Source: Lichenicola sp964247725 (GTDB lineage Bacteria > Pseudomonadota > Alphaproteobacteria > Acetobacterales > Acetobacteraceae). From it: 64,000 nt of DNA. Shown here one piece after another: positions 35,863 through 48,014 of the stretch; position 1 is the first letter of the stretch; every line of letters begins with the position of its first letter. The stretch covers positions 37,225 through 101,224 of the forward strand of contig CAXTVM010000008.1 in the NCBI GenBank assembly GCA_964247725.1. The letters run 5' to 3'. Position numbers and translations under genes: made by a program. The notes beneath the pieces were generated by a model, which made no database searches, was not told the DNA's origin, and was given only the letters and a program-made list of their open reading frames with translations.

Positions 35863-36360
35863 ATGCTCGAGGCAATCAAGTGGCCGGAGGCGATGAAGCC
35901 CAGCCGGTCGCCGATCCATTTCACCAACGAGCTCGAGGTCGCGGTCTCGCCGGAGACGATCTGGTCGTTGCTGGTCGATAGCCGCGAATGGCCGAGCTTC
36001 TATCCGAGCGTGCAGCACGTGGATCTGTTGGACGGGTACGAGACGCTGCGTCTGGGAACCCGGTTCGAGACGAACCTCGCCGGGCAGGACGTGAAGGCGT
36101 CCGTCGAGGAGTTCGAGCCGATGACGCGCATCGCCTGATATGGCGGTCCGAAGAGCTTCGAGGCATCGAAGGCGTACCACGCCTGGATCATCACGCCCAC
36201 GCCCCAGGGCTGCCATCTCTGGACCGAGGAGACCATGCAGGGTCCGCTCTGGATCGAGTTGGCCAAGGAGGCGTCCGATGCCTTCTGGCGCGCGCATGAA
36301 ACGCTGCTGCACGACCTCGCCAAGGCCGCGATCGAGCGCGAGGGCGGTCCCGCTCGATGA
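35863..36360 (+). pseudogene. SRPBCC/START-like protein gene with an in-frame TGA
   Basis: A 165-codon frame from ATG 35863, paralogous to the gene at 34.5 kb (NELEVAVSPETIWSLLVDSR and WIITPTPQGCHLWTEETMQG on either side). At 36136-36138 a TGA stands between M-T-R-I-A and Y-G-G-P-K-S; the frame continues intact for 73 codons. A TGG (Trp) to TGA change explains it, and Trp suits the position. The truncated product would lack the second half of the ligand pocket. A recent nonsense mutation, sequencing error, or (unlikely here) TGA readthrough are the options. Confidence 0.75.
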
Positions 36361-36454
36361 TCGCCGATGCGGCGCTTGGACAGGCGGCCACGTGTCGCGC
36401 CGGAATGCCGGGCGTCGTCGAACAACCAGCCTTCCAAGACATAGGAGACTGTTC

Positions 36455-37054
36455 ATGACGTATGCGATCGCCGGGTTCGGCGCAGTCGGTCAGGCGCTCG
36501 CCCGGGCGTTTGCCCGCAGGGGCATCGAGGTGGCCGTGGCGACGAGCCGGCCACCGGAGGCGCACGCCGTGCAGGCGGAGGCGATCGGCCTGTCGGTCAC
36601 GCCCAAGACCCTGGAGGAGGCGGTGAAGGCCGATGTCGTCATCCTCGCGGTCCCGTCCTCGAAGGTGCGGGACGTCGCAGGAGCGGCGGCGAGCTGGGAC
36701 GGGAAGAGCGTGATCGACGCGACGAACGGGTTCGGCACGCCTTTGACGGAGTTCAACGGCCTCACCGCCTCGGCCGTCAACGCCCAGGCCTTCCCCGGCG
36801 CCCGGTTCGCCAAGGGCTTCAACCACTTGGCTGCCGCGAAGCTGGCCGCCGACCCGGACGTGGGGGCCGGCCGCCGGGTGATCTTCTTCGCAAGCGACGA
36901 CGAGGCGGCGCTGGCACCCGCGGCGGCTCTGGCCGAGCAGCTCGGCTACGCGCCAGTCAACCTGGGCACGCTCGCGGAAGGCGGGCCGATGACCCAAGCC
37001 CGCAGCGACGGTTGGTCGTCCCTCGACTTCCAGGACCTCGTCAAGTTCGATTGA
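36455..37054 (+). CDS. NAD(P)-binding oxidoreductase, F420-dependent NADP reductase-like
   Basis: 199 aa from ATG 36455, preceded by AGGAGA. Rossmann fold with AIAGFGAVGQALARAFAR at the start and the basic VATSRPPEAH that binds the NADP phosphate. ADVVILAVPSSKVRDV and VIDATNGFGTPL follow the F420-dependent NADP reductase/ProC-like fold (COG2085). Many relatives in F420-free bacteria are annotated as NADPH-dependent reductases of unknown substrate. It is 94 bases downstream of the broken SRPBCC gene, with which it may be co-transcribed. Confidence 0.82.
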   Translation: MTYAIAGFGAVGQALARAFARRGIEVAVATSRPPEAHAVQAEAIGLSVTPKTLEEAVKADVVILAVPSSKVRDVAGAAASWDGKSVIDATNGFGTPLTEFNGLTASAVNAQAFPGARFAKGFNHLAAAKLAADPDVGAGRRVIFFASDDEAALAPAAALAEQLGYAPVNLGTLAEGGPMTQARSDGWSSLDFQDLVKFD

Positions 37055-37384
37055 GACCATAGCCAGAGGAACGTCGCCGTCTTCCTTGCTCGCAGGCCGC
37101 AGGGGCCAGGGCTCTCCTCGTCGACCGGCAACGTGCCCTGGCTTCTTCGACCCATGGCCGGCGACGTTCCCGTCCGCCGTGTCGGCGGAGCGTCCAAGCT
37201 TAAGGCTGCCAGGGTCGGCGTCCATGCCCCGATCCACGGCCCGAACCGCCTGGACCATCCGCGCTCGGCCCCGATCGGGACCTGCGCCGACCGACCGGAG
37301 CCGGTCGCGTATCCGCCCGTCGCGGGCGGATCGTCCATCGGCAACGACGGGGACGGGCGCGGCGCGGACGGACGTGTCGAGTAG
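37055..37384. other. Convergent spacer between reductase and treY
   Basis: 330 bases where two transcription units meet. No gene is recognised. It holds a hairpin that looks like a worn copy of the palindromic repeat (separate entry). Confidence 0.5.
37105..37142. terminator. Hairpin in convergent spacer, possible transcript end
   Basis: GCCAGGGC (37105-37112) and GCCCTGGC (37135-37142) form a perfect 8-bp stem with a 22-base loop, followed by TTCTTCG. The arms and the TTCTTC flank match the outer hairpin of the palindromic repeats. Lying 50 bases after the 36455-37054 gene, it could end its transcript and serve treY in the other direction. Confidence 0.4.
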
Positions 37385-40119
37385 TCAGCCCGGCCGCAGC
37401 ACCACCACCGGCAGGCTGGCGAACAGCGTGGCAAGCGGCACGGGGCCACCCTCGATGCGGCGGCCGCTCAGCCAATCGGTCCAGTGGCCGGGCGGGAGCT
37501 GCACGGTGGCATCGCCCCAGTCGGGGTCGGCGTCGCGGAGGCCGGGATAGCGGGCGAACAGGACCAGCAAGCGGGAATCGCCGTGGCTGCGGGCGTAGCC
37601 GAGCGCCTGGTCGGACTTGGCGCCCTCGATCGCAAGCGGCTCGTAGCCGCCGTCGGCGAACAGGGCTTCGTCCTGGCGGCGGAGGTCGAGCAGCAGGTGG
37701 GTAAGCGCCAGCTTGATGCGGCCGTCCTGCCAGTCGGTCAGCAGGCCGGCGAGCAACGGGGAGCGGGCGTCGGGATCGGCGAGCCGGGGCAGCAGGTCGG
37801 CGAGTGCGGCCTCCCGAACCCGGTAGTCGACCGGGCGGCGGTTGTCGGGGTCGACCAGGCTCAGGTCCCACAGCTCGGAGCCCTGATAGACGTCGGGCAT
37901 GCCGGGCAGGGTCAGCTTCATCACCAGCTGGATCAGGCTGTTCTGCACGCCAAGGCGGGCGACCTTCTGCGCGAAGGGGAGGAAGCTGGACAGGAAGCCG
38001 CCGCGGCTGGCGTCGAGCGCGTCGCGGGCCAGCGCCTGCATCGCCTCCTCGTAGGCGGCATCGGGCGCGGTCCAGGTCGAATGCAGCTTGGCCTCCCGCA
38101 TCGACTTCTCCAGCGCGCCGGCGAGCCGGGTGCCATACACCTCCAGCGCCTCCGGGTCGGTGCGCTCCAGCAGCTCGACCGGCCAGGAGCCGACCAGGAG
38201 CTGGTAGAGCAAGTACTCGTCGTTGCGGTCCGGGGGGGCGGTGCCCTCGATGTCGCCGCGGCGGGCGCGCAACAGGCGGCTCCAGACGTTGACCAGGCGC
38301 GACCATTCGTCGGGCAGGTCGGACAGCACGGCGAGGCGGGCGCGGGTGTCCTCACCGCGCTTGGTGTCGTGCGTCGAGGTGCCCAGCATGGCGTGCGGCC
38401 AGTGCTTCGACCGATACAGGTTGGCCTTGTGGAAGGCGCCGGCGGTGATGCCGAAGCGGTCCGGCTCGCCGCCCACCTCGTTCAGCGCCACGTGGCGATT
38501 GTAGCGGTAGAAGGTGGTGTCCTCGAGGCCCTTGGCCATCACGGGGCCGGAGTACTGCTGCAGCTTCATGGCGAAGCGCAGCACGGCGATGCGGCTGAAG
38601 CCGCTGCGGGGCTCGGCCACCACCGCGCCCGACAGCACGCGGTGTAGGAAGTCGAACGCCGAGGGGTCGATGTTGGGGTCGCCGCGGCGGGCCTGCGCCA
38701 CCGCCCAGTCGAGGTCGCGGCGGTCGGCCTCCTCCTGCGCCCCGTCCATGTCGATGTAGGTACGATACACGGGGAAGCAGGCGACGATCAGCTTGATCGC
38801 GCGCTGCAGGATGTTGCGGGTGAAGTCCGCGGTCATCGGGTTCTGGCGCGCGAGCCGGCCGGCGTCGCGGCCGAGCACGTTAAGCTCGCTCGCCATCTCA
38901 TTCTCCATGATGCGGACCTTGCAGTCGCGCACGATCTCGGCGAACGGGGTGGAGAGGCCGGTGAAGCTGCGATAGGTCTCTGAGAACGCCTCCTCGGCGG
39001 CCGGGTTGATCAGCGCGCCCAGCACGAGGTTGGTGAAGTCGTAGCCGGTGGTGCCGTCGACCGGCCAGTCCTCGCGCAGCTGCTCGTGCGCGGCCAGGAT
39101 CTTCTCGACGACCAGGTAGAACGGGCGGCCGCACGCCGCGCGCAGGTCCTGGAAGTAGCGCTTCGGGTCTAGCAGCCCGTCGACGTGGTCGAGGCGGATG
39201 CCGTCCAGCGTGCCGTCCTCGATCATCGGCAGGATGCGCGCGTGCGCGTGGCGGAACACCGCCGGCAGCTCCATGCGCAGCCCGGCCAGGTCGTTGATGT
39301 TGAAGAACCGGCGGTAGTTGATGTCGTCGCCGGCGACGCCGTAATAGGCCACCCGCCAGAACTGCTGCTGGATCAGCGCGTCGAGCGCCTGCCAATCGGC
39401 GTTCATCGCGGCGATGCGCTGATCCAGCGCCCCGCGCGCGGCGGGCTCGTCCGCCGTCAGCGCCGCCAGCTCCGCCTTCAGCGCCGTCGCGCGTTCGGCC
39501 ACCTGCGGCCGCCACATCGGCAGGTCGAGGAACAGGTCGCTGAGGCGGTCGAGGCCGGTGTCGTCGCGGCCCAGCACGCGGTCGTAGAACAGCGGGCAGA
39601 TCGGCAGCTTGTGGGTGTCGTAGGCCCACACCGCGAGCGAGCCCTCGGCCTCGTCATATTTGAGGACCAGGTTGCCGGCCTTGAGCTCGACGCCGTACTG
39701 GTCGCCCAGGAACGGCACCAGCAGCTTGTTCAGCAGGTAGCGGCGGTCCGGGTCCCAGTCGATGTCGAACCAGCCGGCATGGGCGGAGTCCGGGCCCCAC
39801 TCCAGCACGTCGAGCCACAGGGGGTTGTCGGCGCCGCCGACGCCCATGTGGTTGGGCACGAAGTCCAGGATCTGGCCCAGCCCCTCGCGGCGGAACGCCT
39901 GCACCATGGCGGTGAAGTCGGCCTCGGTGCCGAGCTCGGGGTTGAGCGCCCGGTGGTCGGTGATGTCGTAGCCGTGCGTGCTGCCGGGACGCGCCTTCAG
40001 GAACGGCGAGGCGTAAACGTGACTGACGCCGAGGCGGCCGAGATAGGGCGCGATCGCGGTGGCGTCGTTGAAGCCGAAGCCGGCATGGAACTGTAGCCGA
40101 TAGGTGGCGCGTGGGATGG

Positions 40120-40123
<4 letters not shown>
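37385..40123 (-). CDS. treY: Malto-oligosyltrehalose synthase
   Basis: 912 aa from ATG 40123. Converts the reducing-end alpha-1,4 bond of maltodextrins to the alpha,alpha-1,1 bond of trehalose. GH13_26 marks: TYRLQFHAGFGFNDA at the N-terminus (family T-Y-R-x-Q-x), SHVYASPFLKARPGSTHGYD, ILDFVPNHMGVG (family D-x-V-P-N-H-M), GIRLDHVDGLLDPKRYFQDL with the nucleophile D, FYLVVEKILAAHEQL with the acid/base E, and TSTHDTKRGEDTRARL. The ATG overlaps the treZ stop (ATGA). Last gene of the ndh to treY operon. Confidence 0.96.
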
Positions 40124-41891
<1,768 letters not shown>

Positions 41892-41895
<4 letters not shown>

Positions 41896-44030
41896 GTGTT
41901 GGCGCCCTGGACCAGCTCGAACATCAGGAACGAGCGGCCGGTGACGTCGTAGACCTGCTCGGAGGCGAAATGCTGATCCTCGCGCTCCTCCTCCTCCTCG
42001 GAGATGTTGGTGTCGACCAGGAGCTTCCAGTGCTGGTCGGATACGCTCGGCAGCTTGAAGCCGACCAGGTCGTGCCAGGCGTTGTACACCATCAGCAGCG
42101 TGGCGTCGGCGCCGCGCCGCCGGATGCCGGTCGGCTGCGCGCGGCCGTCGAGCATAAGCCCGAAGCACTGCGAGGTCGGCCAGTCCTCCTGCTCCATCTC
42201 GCCGCCGCCGGCATTGACCCAGGTCAGCTCCTTGATGTCGAGCTCCTCGTTGTAGGCCTCGGTAAGGAAGCGGCCGCGGCGCAGGATCGGGAAGCGGCGG
42301 CGGAGTGCGGTCAGGCGCGAGACGAAGCGGATCAGGCTCTGGCCCTTCTCGGCGATGTCCCAGTTGACCCAGCTGATGTCGCTGTCCTGGCAGTAGGCGT
42401 TGTTGTTACCGTCCTGGCTGCGGCCGAACTCGTCGCCGGCGAGCAGCATCGGCGTGCCCTGGCTCATCAGCAGCGTCGCCAGCATGTTGCGGATCTGGCG
42501 CGCACGCACGCGTAGGATGTCGGGATCGTCGGTCGGCCCCTCGGCACCGTAGTTGGCCGAGCGGTTGTCGGACGAGCCGTCCTTGTTGTCCTCGCCGTTG
42601 GCCTCGTTGTGCTTCTCGTCGTAGGTGACGCAGTCGTTCAGCGTGAAGCCGTCGTGCGCGGTGACGAAGTTGACGCAGGCCCACGGCTTGCGGCCCTGGC
42701 GGTCGAACTCGGCCGGGCTGCCCAGCAGGCGGGGCACAATCTTGCCGGCGTTCAGCCCGCCCTTCCAGAACTCGCGCGTCTCGTCGCGGAACTTGTCGTT
42801 CCACTCGGCCCAGCCGGGCGGGAACTCGCCGACCTGATAGCCGCCGGGGCCGCAGTCCCAGGGCTCGGCGATCAGCTTCACGGTCTCCAGCACCGGGTCC
42901 TGCGAGCAGGCCTTGAGGAAGCCGGACTGGTTGTCGAAGCCGTTCGGCTCGCGGGCCAGGATGGTGCCGAGGTCGAACCGGAACCCGTCGACGAAGGTCT
43001 CGGTGGCCCAGTAGCGCAGGCTGTCGGTCACCATCTGGATCACCCGCGGGTGGCTCAGGTTGACGGTGTTGCCGGTGCCGGTGTCGTTCACGTAGTAACG
43101 CGGCTGGTCGTGCAGCAGCCGGTAGTAGGAGGTATTATCGATGCCCTTGTAGCAGAGGGTGGGGCCGCGCTCGTTGCCCTCGGCGGTGTGATTGTAGACC
43201 ACGTCCAGGATCACCTCGAGGCCGGCCTCGTGGATGCTGCCGACCATCTCCTTGAACTCGCGCAGCGACTGCTCGGGCTCGGATGCGTAGCGCGTGTTGG
43301 GGGCGAAGAAGCCGATCGAGTTGTAGCCCCAGTAGTTGGTGAGGCCCTTCTCCAGCAGGTTGCTGTCGAGGATGAAGCTGTGTAGCGGCAGGAACTCGAT
43401 CGAGGTGACGCCGATCGACCTGATGTAGTCGAGCACTGCGGGCGCCTGCATGCCCTTATAGGTGCCGCGCAACGGCTCGGCCACCTTCGGGTGCCGCTTG
43501 GTGTAGCCCCGCAGGTGCGTCTCGTAGAGGACGGTGCGGTCCCAGGGGATCGGATTGCGCCGCTTCGGGCCGTCCCATGCGAAGTGCGGATCGATCACGA
43601 CGCTCTTGGACATGAACGGCGCGCTGTCGCGCTCGTCGAAGCTGAGGTCCTCGTCGGCGTGGCCGATGGTGTAGCCGAACAGCGCCGGGTTCCACTCCAG
43701 CTCGCCGAAATGGGCGCGCGCGTACGGGTCGAGCAGCAGCTTGTTGGGGTTGAAGCGGTGGCCGGCCAGCGGCTCGTACGGGCCGTGCACGCGGAAGCCA
43801 TAGATCTGGCCCGGCGCGATTTCCGGCAGGTAGCCATGGTAGATCTGGTCGGTGTACTCGGGCAGCGCGATGCGTTCCTGTTCGATCCGGCCCTCGGAGT
43901 CGAACAGGCAGACCTCGACCTTGGTCGCGTTGGCGGAGAACAGCGCGAAATTGGTGCCCTGGCCATCCCAGGTGGCGCCCCGCGGATACGGCAGGCCCTC
44001 ACGGAGGCGGTTCTTCACGATGCTTGCCAC
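41892..44030 (-). CDS. glgX: Glycogen debranching enzyme GlgX
   Basis: 712 aa from GTG 44030 (GAGGAT five to ten bases before), at the usual N-terminus just ahead of REGLPYPRGATWDGQGTNFA. Hydrolyses alpha-1,6 branches of glycogen, preferring short stubs left by phosphorylase; here it supplies linear maltodextrin for TreY. N-terminal CBM48 fold, then GH13_11 catalytic sites: LYETHLRGYTKRHP, EVILDVVYNHTAEGNERGPT, FVDGFRFDLGTILARE (nucleophile D), VKLIAEPWDCGPGGYQVG (acid/base E) and FVTAHDGFTLNDCVTY. Coupled to treZ by a GTGA overlap. Confidence 0.96.
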
Positions 44031-44097
44031 TGCGGATCCTCGGAAGCTGGGTGTCGTCTGGTCGCGCACAGAACCCGCCCGGGGTGGCGCGGTTCCG

Positions 44098-45126
44098 CTA
44101 CGGTCCCGCACCGGTGCGGCTCGGGAACGTCCGCGTCTCGCCGTGCCCGAGCGTGACGAAGGCATGGGCCCCCAGGCCGCGGCGGCGGAGCTCGACGGCG
44201 AGGCGCGCCGGCGGCTCGTCGATCGGCTCGTCGGTGAGCTGGAAGGTGCCGTAATGCATGCCGACCGAGCGGCGGGCGCCGAGGGCGACGTGCGCGCCGA
44301 CCGCCTCCTCCGGGTCCATGTGCACCCGCCGCATCAGCCGTGGCGGGTCGTAGGCGCCGATCGGCAGCATGGCGAGGTCGGGCACGCCCAACCGCGCCGC
44401 GACCGCCTGCCAGTGCGGGCCGTCTCCGGAATCGCCCGCGAACAGCACGTGGCCGGCCGGGGCGTCGATCATGAAGCCGGACCACAGTGCGCGGTTGCCG
44501 TCCCAGGGGGTGCGGGCGGAGAAGTGGCGGGCCGGGGTCGCGGTCACGCGGGCATCGCCGACGGCGGTGTCCTGCCACCAGTCGAGCTCGGTGATCGCGG
44601 GCGCACCCGCCTGCGCGAGCAGGGCGCGGTTGCCGAGCGGCGTCACGATCCGCGGGCGGTCGCGGGCGACGATCGCGCGCAGGCTGGGCAGGTCGAGATG
44701 GTCGTAATGGTTGTGGCTGACCAGCACGAGGTCGATCGGCGGCAGCTGGGCCAGCGTGCGGCCGGGCGGCCGGGCCCGCTCCGGCCCGGCCCAGCCGACC
44801 GGCGAGCAGCGGCGGCTGAAGACCGGGTCGGTCAGGACGACGAGGCCGCCCAGCCTGATCAGGAAGCTGGCATGGCCGATGAAGGTGAGCGCCACGGCGC
44901 CGGCGGGCGGCGGCGCCATCGGCTCGCCGGACGGCGCCGGGTCGACGATGCCGTGCGGCCAGGGCGAGCGGGTGCCGCCGAGGCGCCAGCGCAGGATCGG
45001 CAGCAGGCGCCCGGTCGGCCGGACGGAGCCTAAGACGTCGGCGTCGGCGTCCGCTGTCCCGGTCGGGGGATTGTGGAAGCGGTGGCCGTCGCAATGGTCG
45101 GACGGCGGGAACGGAGGCGTGGTCAA
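44098..45126 (-). CDS. UlaG/RomA-like metallo-beta-lactamase-fold hydrolase
   Basis: 342 aa from TTG 45126, whose TTGA overlaps the ndh stop; it opens TTPPFPPSDHCDGHRFHNP, the usual beginning of this family (K-S-D-H-F-D-G-x-R-F-x-N-P). Metal site: LVSHNHYDHLDLPSL (H-x-H-x-D-H), later ARHFSARTPWDGN, FAGDSGDGPHW (bridging D) and MHYGTFQLTDEP. Related proteins include UlaG ascorbate-6-phosphate lactonase, NAPE-PLD-like phospholipases and RomA; the substrate here may be a phosphoester or lipid. Encoded between ndh and glgX, with a 67-base gap before glgX. Function within the trehalose operon is unclear. Confidence 0.85.
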   Translation of the reverse strand: MTTPPFPPSDHCDGHRFHNPPTGTADADADVLGSVRPTGRLLPILRWRLGGTRSPWPHGIVDPAPSGEPMAPPPAGAVALTFIGHASFLIRLGGLVVLTDPVFSRRCSPVGWAGPERARPPGRTLAQLPPIDLVLVSHNHYDHLDLPSLRAIVARDRPRIVTPLGNRALLAQAGAPAITELDWWQDTAVGDARVTATPARHFSARTPWDGNRALWSGFMIDAPAGHVLFAGDSGDGPHWQAVAARLGVPDLAMLPIGAYDPPRLMRRVHMDPEEAVGAHVALGARRSVGMHYGTFQLTDEPIDEPPARLAVELRRRGLGAHAFVTLGHGETRTFPSRTGAGP

Positions 45127-46466
45127 GAGCTGCGGCCGGCGGGCGCTCCCCTGGGGATGCCGGGGACGACGCGGGTGAAGATGCGGGCGCCGCGCCCGTA
45201 GGTCAGCCACGCCCACACCCAGTTGACATAGACCACGACGCGGTTGCGGGCGCTCACCAGCAGCATCAGGTGGACGGCGCTCCAGAGCAGCCAAGCGAGC
45301 CGGCCGGTGAGCCGGACGCGGCCGAAATCGGCGATCGCGCTGTTGCTGCCCAGGATCGCGAGCTGGCCCCAGTTGCGATAGCGGAACTGCGCCGGCGGGC
45401 CCGTCCGGCCGCGCAGCCGGGCGGCGATCAGGCGGCCGACATGGTGGCCCTGCTGCTTGGCGACCGAGCCCAGCCCGGGCAGCGGCGTGCCGTCCGGTCC
45501 GGGCTGGGTCGCGGCGTCGCCGATGACGAAGATCGACGGATCGTCCGGCAGCGAGCAGTCGGACGCGGTCGCCACCTGCTTGCCGCGGCCGACCCCGTCG
45601 GTTCCGAGCCAGCGCGCCACCGGGGTCGCGGCGATGCCGGCGGCCCAGAACACGCACTCGGCCTCGATCCGCTGGCCGCCGGCGACCACGCCGCGCTCGT
45701 CGATCCGCTCCACCGCGGCACCGAGCCGCAGCTCGATGCCGAGCCGCTCGAGCCGCTCGCCGGCATAGTTCGAGAGCCGGCTGGGGAACCCCGACAGCAC
45801 GGCGGTGCCGGCGTCGCAGAGCACGATCCGGGCCTCGGACGGCCGGATGTGGCGGAAGTCGCGTGCCAGCGTGTGGTGCGCGAGCTCGGCGATGGAGCTG
45901 GCCAGCTCGACGCCGGTGGGGCCGGCGCCGACCACCACGAAGGTCAGCAGCCGGCGCGCTTCGGCCGCGTCGGCGCAGGTCTCGGCGCGCTCGAACGCGT
46001 CGAGCAGGCGGGCGCGCAGCGAGAGCGCGTCGGACAGGGTCTTGAGCGCCGGCGCCCGCGCCGACCACTCCTCGTGGCCGAACCAGGAATAGACCGAGCC
46101 GGTGGCCAGGATCAGGCTGTCGTACGGCACCGGTTCGGCGCCTTCGAGCAGCACCAGGCGCTTCGCGCGGTCGATGCCGGTGAGCTCGGCCATCAGCACG
46201 TCGACGTTGGCATCGTTGCGGAACAGCGAGCGCACCGGCAGGGCGATGTCCTCCGATCCCAGCGCCGCGGTCGCGACCTGGTAGAGCAGCGGCTGGAACA
46301 GGTTGTGGTTGGTGCGGTCGATCACCGTGACCCGGGCGCTGGTACGGGCCAGCGCCTGGGCGGCGGCCAGGCCGCCGAACCCGGCGCCGACGATCACGAC
46401 GCGGTGAGCCGAGGCCGCTTGCCGTGCCGGATCCGGCGGGGGCGCCGCCTCGATTCTATCGGCCAT
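45123..46466 (-). CDS. ndh: Type II NADH dehydrogenase (NDH-2)
   Basis: 447 aa from ATG 46466. Single-subunit membrane-attached flavoprotein that oxidises NADH and reduces quinone without pumping protons. FAD fold RVVIVGAGFGGLAAAQALA, NADH fold LTFVVVGAGPTGVELASSIA, FVIGDAATQPGPDGTPLPGL (second FAD motif) and VAKQQGHHVGRLIAARL. The C-terminal amphipathic helices (LLWSAVHLMLLVSARN, YVNWVWAWLTYGRGARIF) are the membrane anchor. First gene of the operon toward trehalose synthesis; its promoter lies in the spacer shared with the RND genes. Confidence 0.94.
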   Translation of the reverse strand: MADRIEAAPPPDPARQAASAHRVVIVGAGFGGLAAAQALARTSARVTVIDRTNHNLFQPLLYQVATAALGSEDIALPVRSLFRNDANVDVLMAELTGIDRAKRLVLLEGAEPVPYDSLILATGSVYSWFGHEEWSARAPALKTLSDALSLRARLLDAFERAETCADAAEARRLLTFVVVGAGPTGVELASSIAELAHHTLARDFRHIRPSEARIVLCDAGTAVLSGFPSRLSNYAGERLERLGIELRLGAAVERIDERGVVAGGQRIEAECVFWAAGIAATPVARWLGTDGVGRGKQVATASDCSLPDDPSIFVIGDAATQPGPDGTPLPGLGSVAKQQGHHVGRLIAARLRGRTGPPAQFRYRNWGQLAILGSNSAIADFGRVRLTGRLAWLLWSAVHLMLLVSARNRVVVYVNWVWAWLTYGRGARIFTRVVPGIPRGAPAGRSS

Positions 46467-46590
46467 GGTGGCTGTCCGCATGAGGCTCGCCCGATACCGT
46501 CGCGGCCCCGCCGCCAGCCGGCAGGCCAGGCAGCGCAACGGCATGCCTCCGGTGCGGTTGCACTGACCGCCGATCAGCCTGTAAACGTGA

Positions 46591-46606
46591 CTGACCGATT
46601 GGTCAG
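46591..46606. promoter_or_regulatory. TetR/AcrR-type operator before the RND pump operon
   Basis: CTGACC-GATT-GGTCAG, two perfect 6-bp arms around four bases, lies 49 bases upstream of the adaptor start in the ndh/RND divergent spacer. T-G-A-C-C...G-G-T-C-A palindromes of this sort are typical TetR-family (AcrR-like) sites controlling RND efflux genes. No regulator gene is adjacent; the only TetR gene in the window is at 9.1-9.8 kb. Confidence 0.6.
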
Positions 46607-46654
46607 GACCTGCCCGCCGAGGCCGGTCCGGGGCCGCCTTCGAGGATAGTTCCG

Positions 46655-47863
46655 ATGCAGCGCTTCCTGGCGCTCGACTCCGCGGCCCCACGCCGAACCC
46701 CGGCCTTCTCACGCACCACCTTGTTCGGCGCCGCGCTCGGCCTGATCGGCCTGTCGCTCGGCGCCTGCGGGGGCACAGCGCTGGCGCAGCCGAGGGGAGG
46801 CCCGCCGCTCGGGCCGCCACCCGTCGGCGTGGCCCGGGTCGTGCAGCGTGCGGTCACCACCAGCTCGCAGTACATCGGCCGCATCCAGGCGATCGACCGC
46901 GTGGCGCTGGTGCCCCGCGTCACCGCCTACCTCGAGCGCCGGCTGTTCGAGGAGGGCTCCGAGGTCAAGCAGGGCGACCTGCTCTACGTGCTGGAGCAGG
47001 GCCCGTTCCAGGCCCAGGTGCTGGCGCAGCAGGGCACGCTGGCGCAGGCGCAGGCCAACGTCGCCAACGCCCGGGTGAACTTCCAGCGCCAGGAGCAGCT
47101 GCTGCGCACGCCGGCCGGGCAGAAGCAGGCCTACGACAACGCGCAGGAGACCGCGCAGAGCGGGGCGGCCAGCGTGCTGACCGCGGAGGGCAACCTGCAG
47201 GCAGCGCAGATCCAGCTCGGCTACACCGAGATCCGGGCGCCGGTGAGCGGGCGCATCACCTCCACCGCGGTCAACCAGGGCAACGTGGTGAGCCCCGGCA
47301 GCGGCACGCTGGCCACCATCGTCACCCAGGACCCGATGTACGTCGTGTTCCCGATCGCCACCCGCGACCTGCTGACGCTGCAGAAGAGATACCAGCCCGT
47401 GGGCGGGCTGCAGAAGGCGGCGGTCAGGCTCACCCTCAGCGACGGCTCGGACTACGACCATGACGGCGCGCTGGATTACGTGGCGCCGACGGTGGCGGAG
47501 CAGACCGACACCATCACGCTGCGGGCGACCGTCCCCAACCCGACCCGCGGCGACGCCGGCAGCGGCGTCACCACCCGCGAGCTGGTCGACGGCGAGTTCG
47601 TCACCGTGACGGTGGCCGATCCGCACCCGGTCGTGCAGGTGGTGGTGCCGACGGCGGCCGTGCTGTCCGACCAGCAGGGCAACTACGTGTTCGAGCTCGG
47701 GCCCCAGAACAAGGCGGTCCGCATCGACGTCAGGATGGGCGACACCACCGGGACGGACTCGGTGGTGCTGTCCGGGCTGAAGCCCGGGCAGACCATCATC
47801 GTCGACGGCATCCAGAAGGTACATGCCGATGGCGCGGTGTCGCCGGGACCGCCGCAGCGTTAG
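46655..47863 (+). CDS. RND efflux periplasmic adaptor (MFP, AcrA-like)
   Basis: 402 aa. Links the inner-membrane pump to an outer-membrane channel. An N-terminal signal with lipobox (LIGLSLGACGG, lipid-modified Cys expected) and a Pro-rich spacer (GGPPLGPPPVGV) precede the barrel and lipoyl halves (VPRVTAYLERRLFEEGSEV and YTEIRAPVSGRI), with a coiled-coil hairpin between (GTLAQAQANVANARVNFQRQ). The beta-barrel (MYVVFPIATRDLLTLQKRY) and membrane-proximal domains follow. Complete, unlike the adaptor fragment at 3.9-4.7 kb. The pump gene follows after a repeat; no outer-membrane factor gene is seen in the window. Confidence 0.92.
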   Translation: MQRFLALDSAAPRRTPAFSRTTLFGAALGLIGLSLGACGGTALAQPRGGPPLGPPPVGVARVVQRAVTTSSQYIGRIQAIDRVALVPRVTAYLERRLFEEGSEVKQGDLLYVLEQGPFQAQVLAQQGTLAQAQANVANARVNFQRQEQLLRTPAGQKQAYDNAQETAQSGAASVLTAEGNLQAAQIQLGYTEIRAPVSGRITSTAVNQGNVVSPGSGTLATIVTQDPMYVVFPIATRDLLTLQKRYQPVGGLQKAAVRLTLSDGSDYDHDGALDYVAPTVAEQTDTITLRATVPNPTRGDAGSGVTTRELVDGEFVTVTVADPHPVVQVVVPTAAVLSDQQGNYVFELGPQNKAVRIDVRMGDTTGTDSVVLSGLKPGQTIIVDGIQKVHADGAVSPGPPQR

Positions 47864-47868
47864 CGTGT

Positions 47869-47997
47869 TTGGCGGGGGCCAGGGCCGTCACGCGCAAGCG
47901 TGCGTCGCACGACGGCCCAAGGTCGCGATTCTTAAGTAAAGGTTTCCAAAGGCTCGGCCTTTGGCGGGGTCCAGGGGCAGAGCCCCTGGCCTTCCAC
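47869..47997. repeat. Palindromic intergenic repeat, copy F, inside the RND operon
   Basis: Starts right after the adaptor stop. A GGGCCGTC...GACGGCCC arm pair holds a small CACGCGCAAGCGTGCG-type stem, followed by CGATTCTTAAG, the hairpin CCAAAGGCTCGGCCTTTGG, and the usual CCAGGGGCAGAGCCCCTGG with GGCCTTCC end. It separates two genes that must be co-expressed, which speaks against it being a full terminator. Confidence 0.82.
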
Positions 47998-48014
47998 GTC
48001 CCAGGAGCCACGGC

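Noticed and set aside
35018..35875. 285-codon minus-strand frame between the SRPBCC genes
   Set aside because: No consistent domain, overlaps both neighbours; only a 15-residue AraC-like stretch is credible, reported as a fragment.
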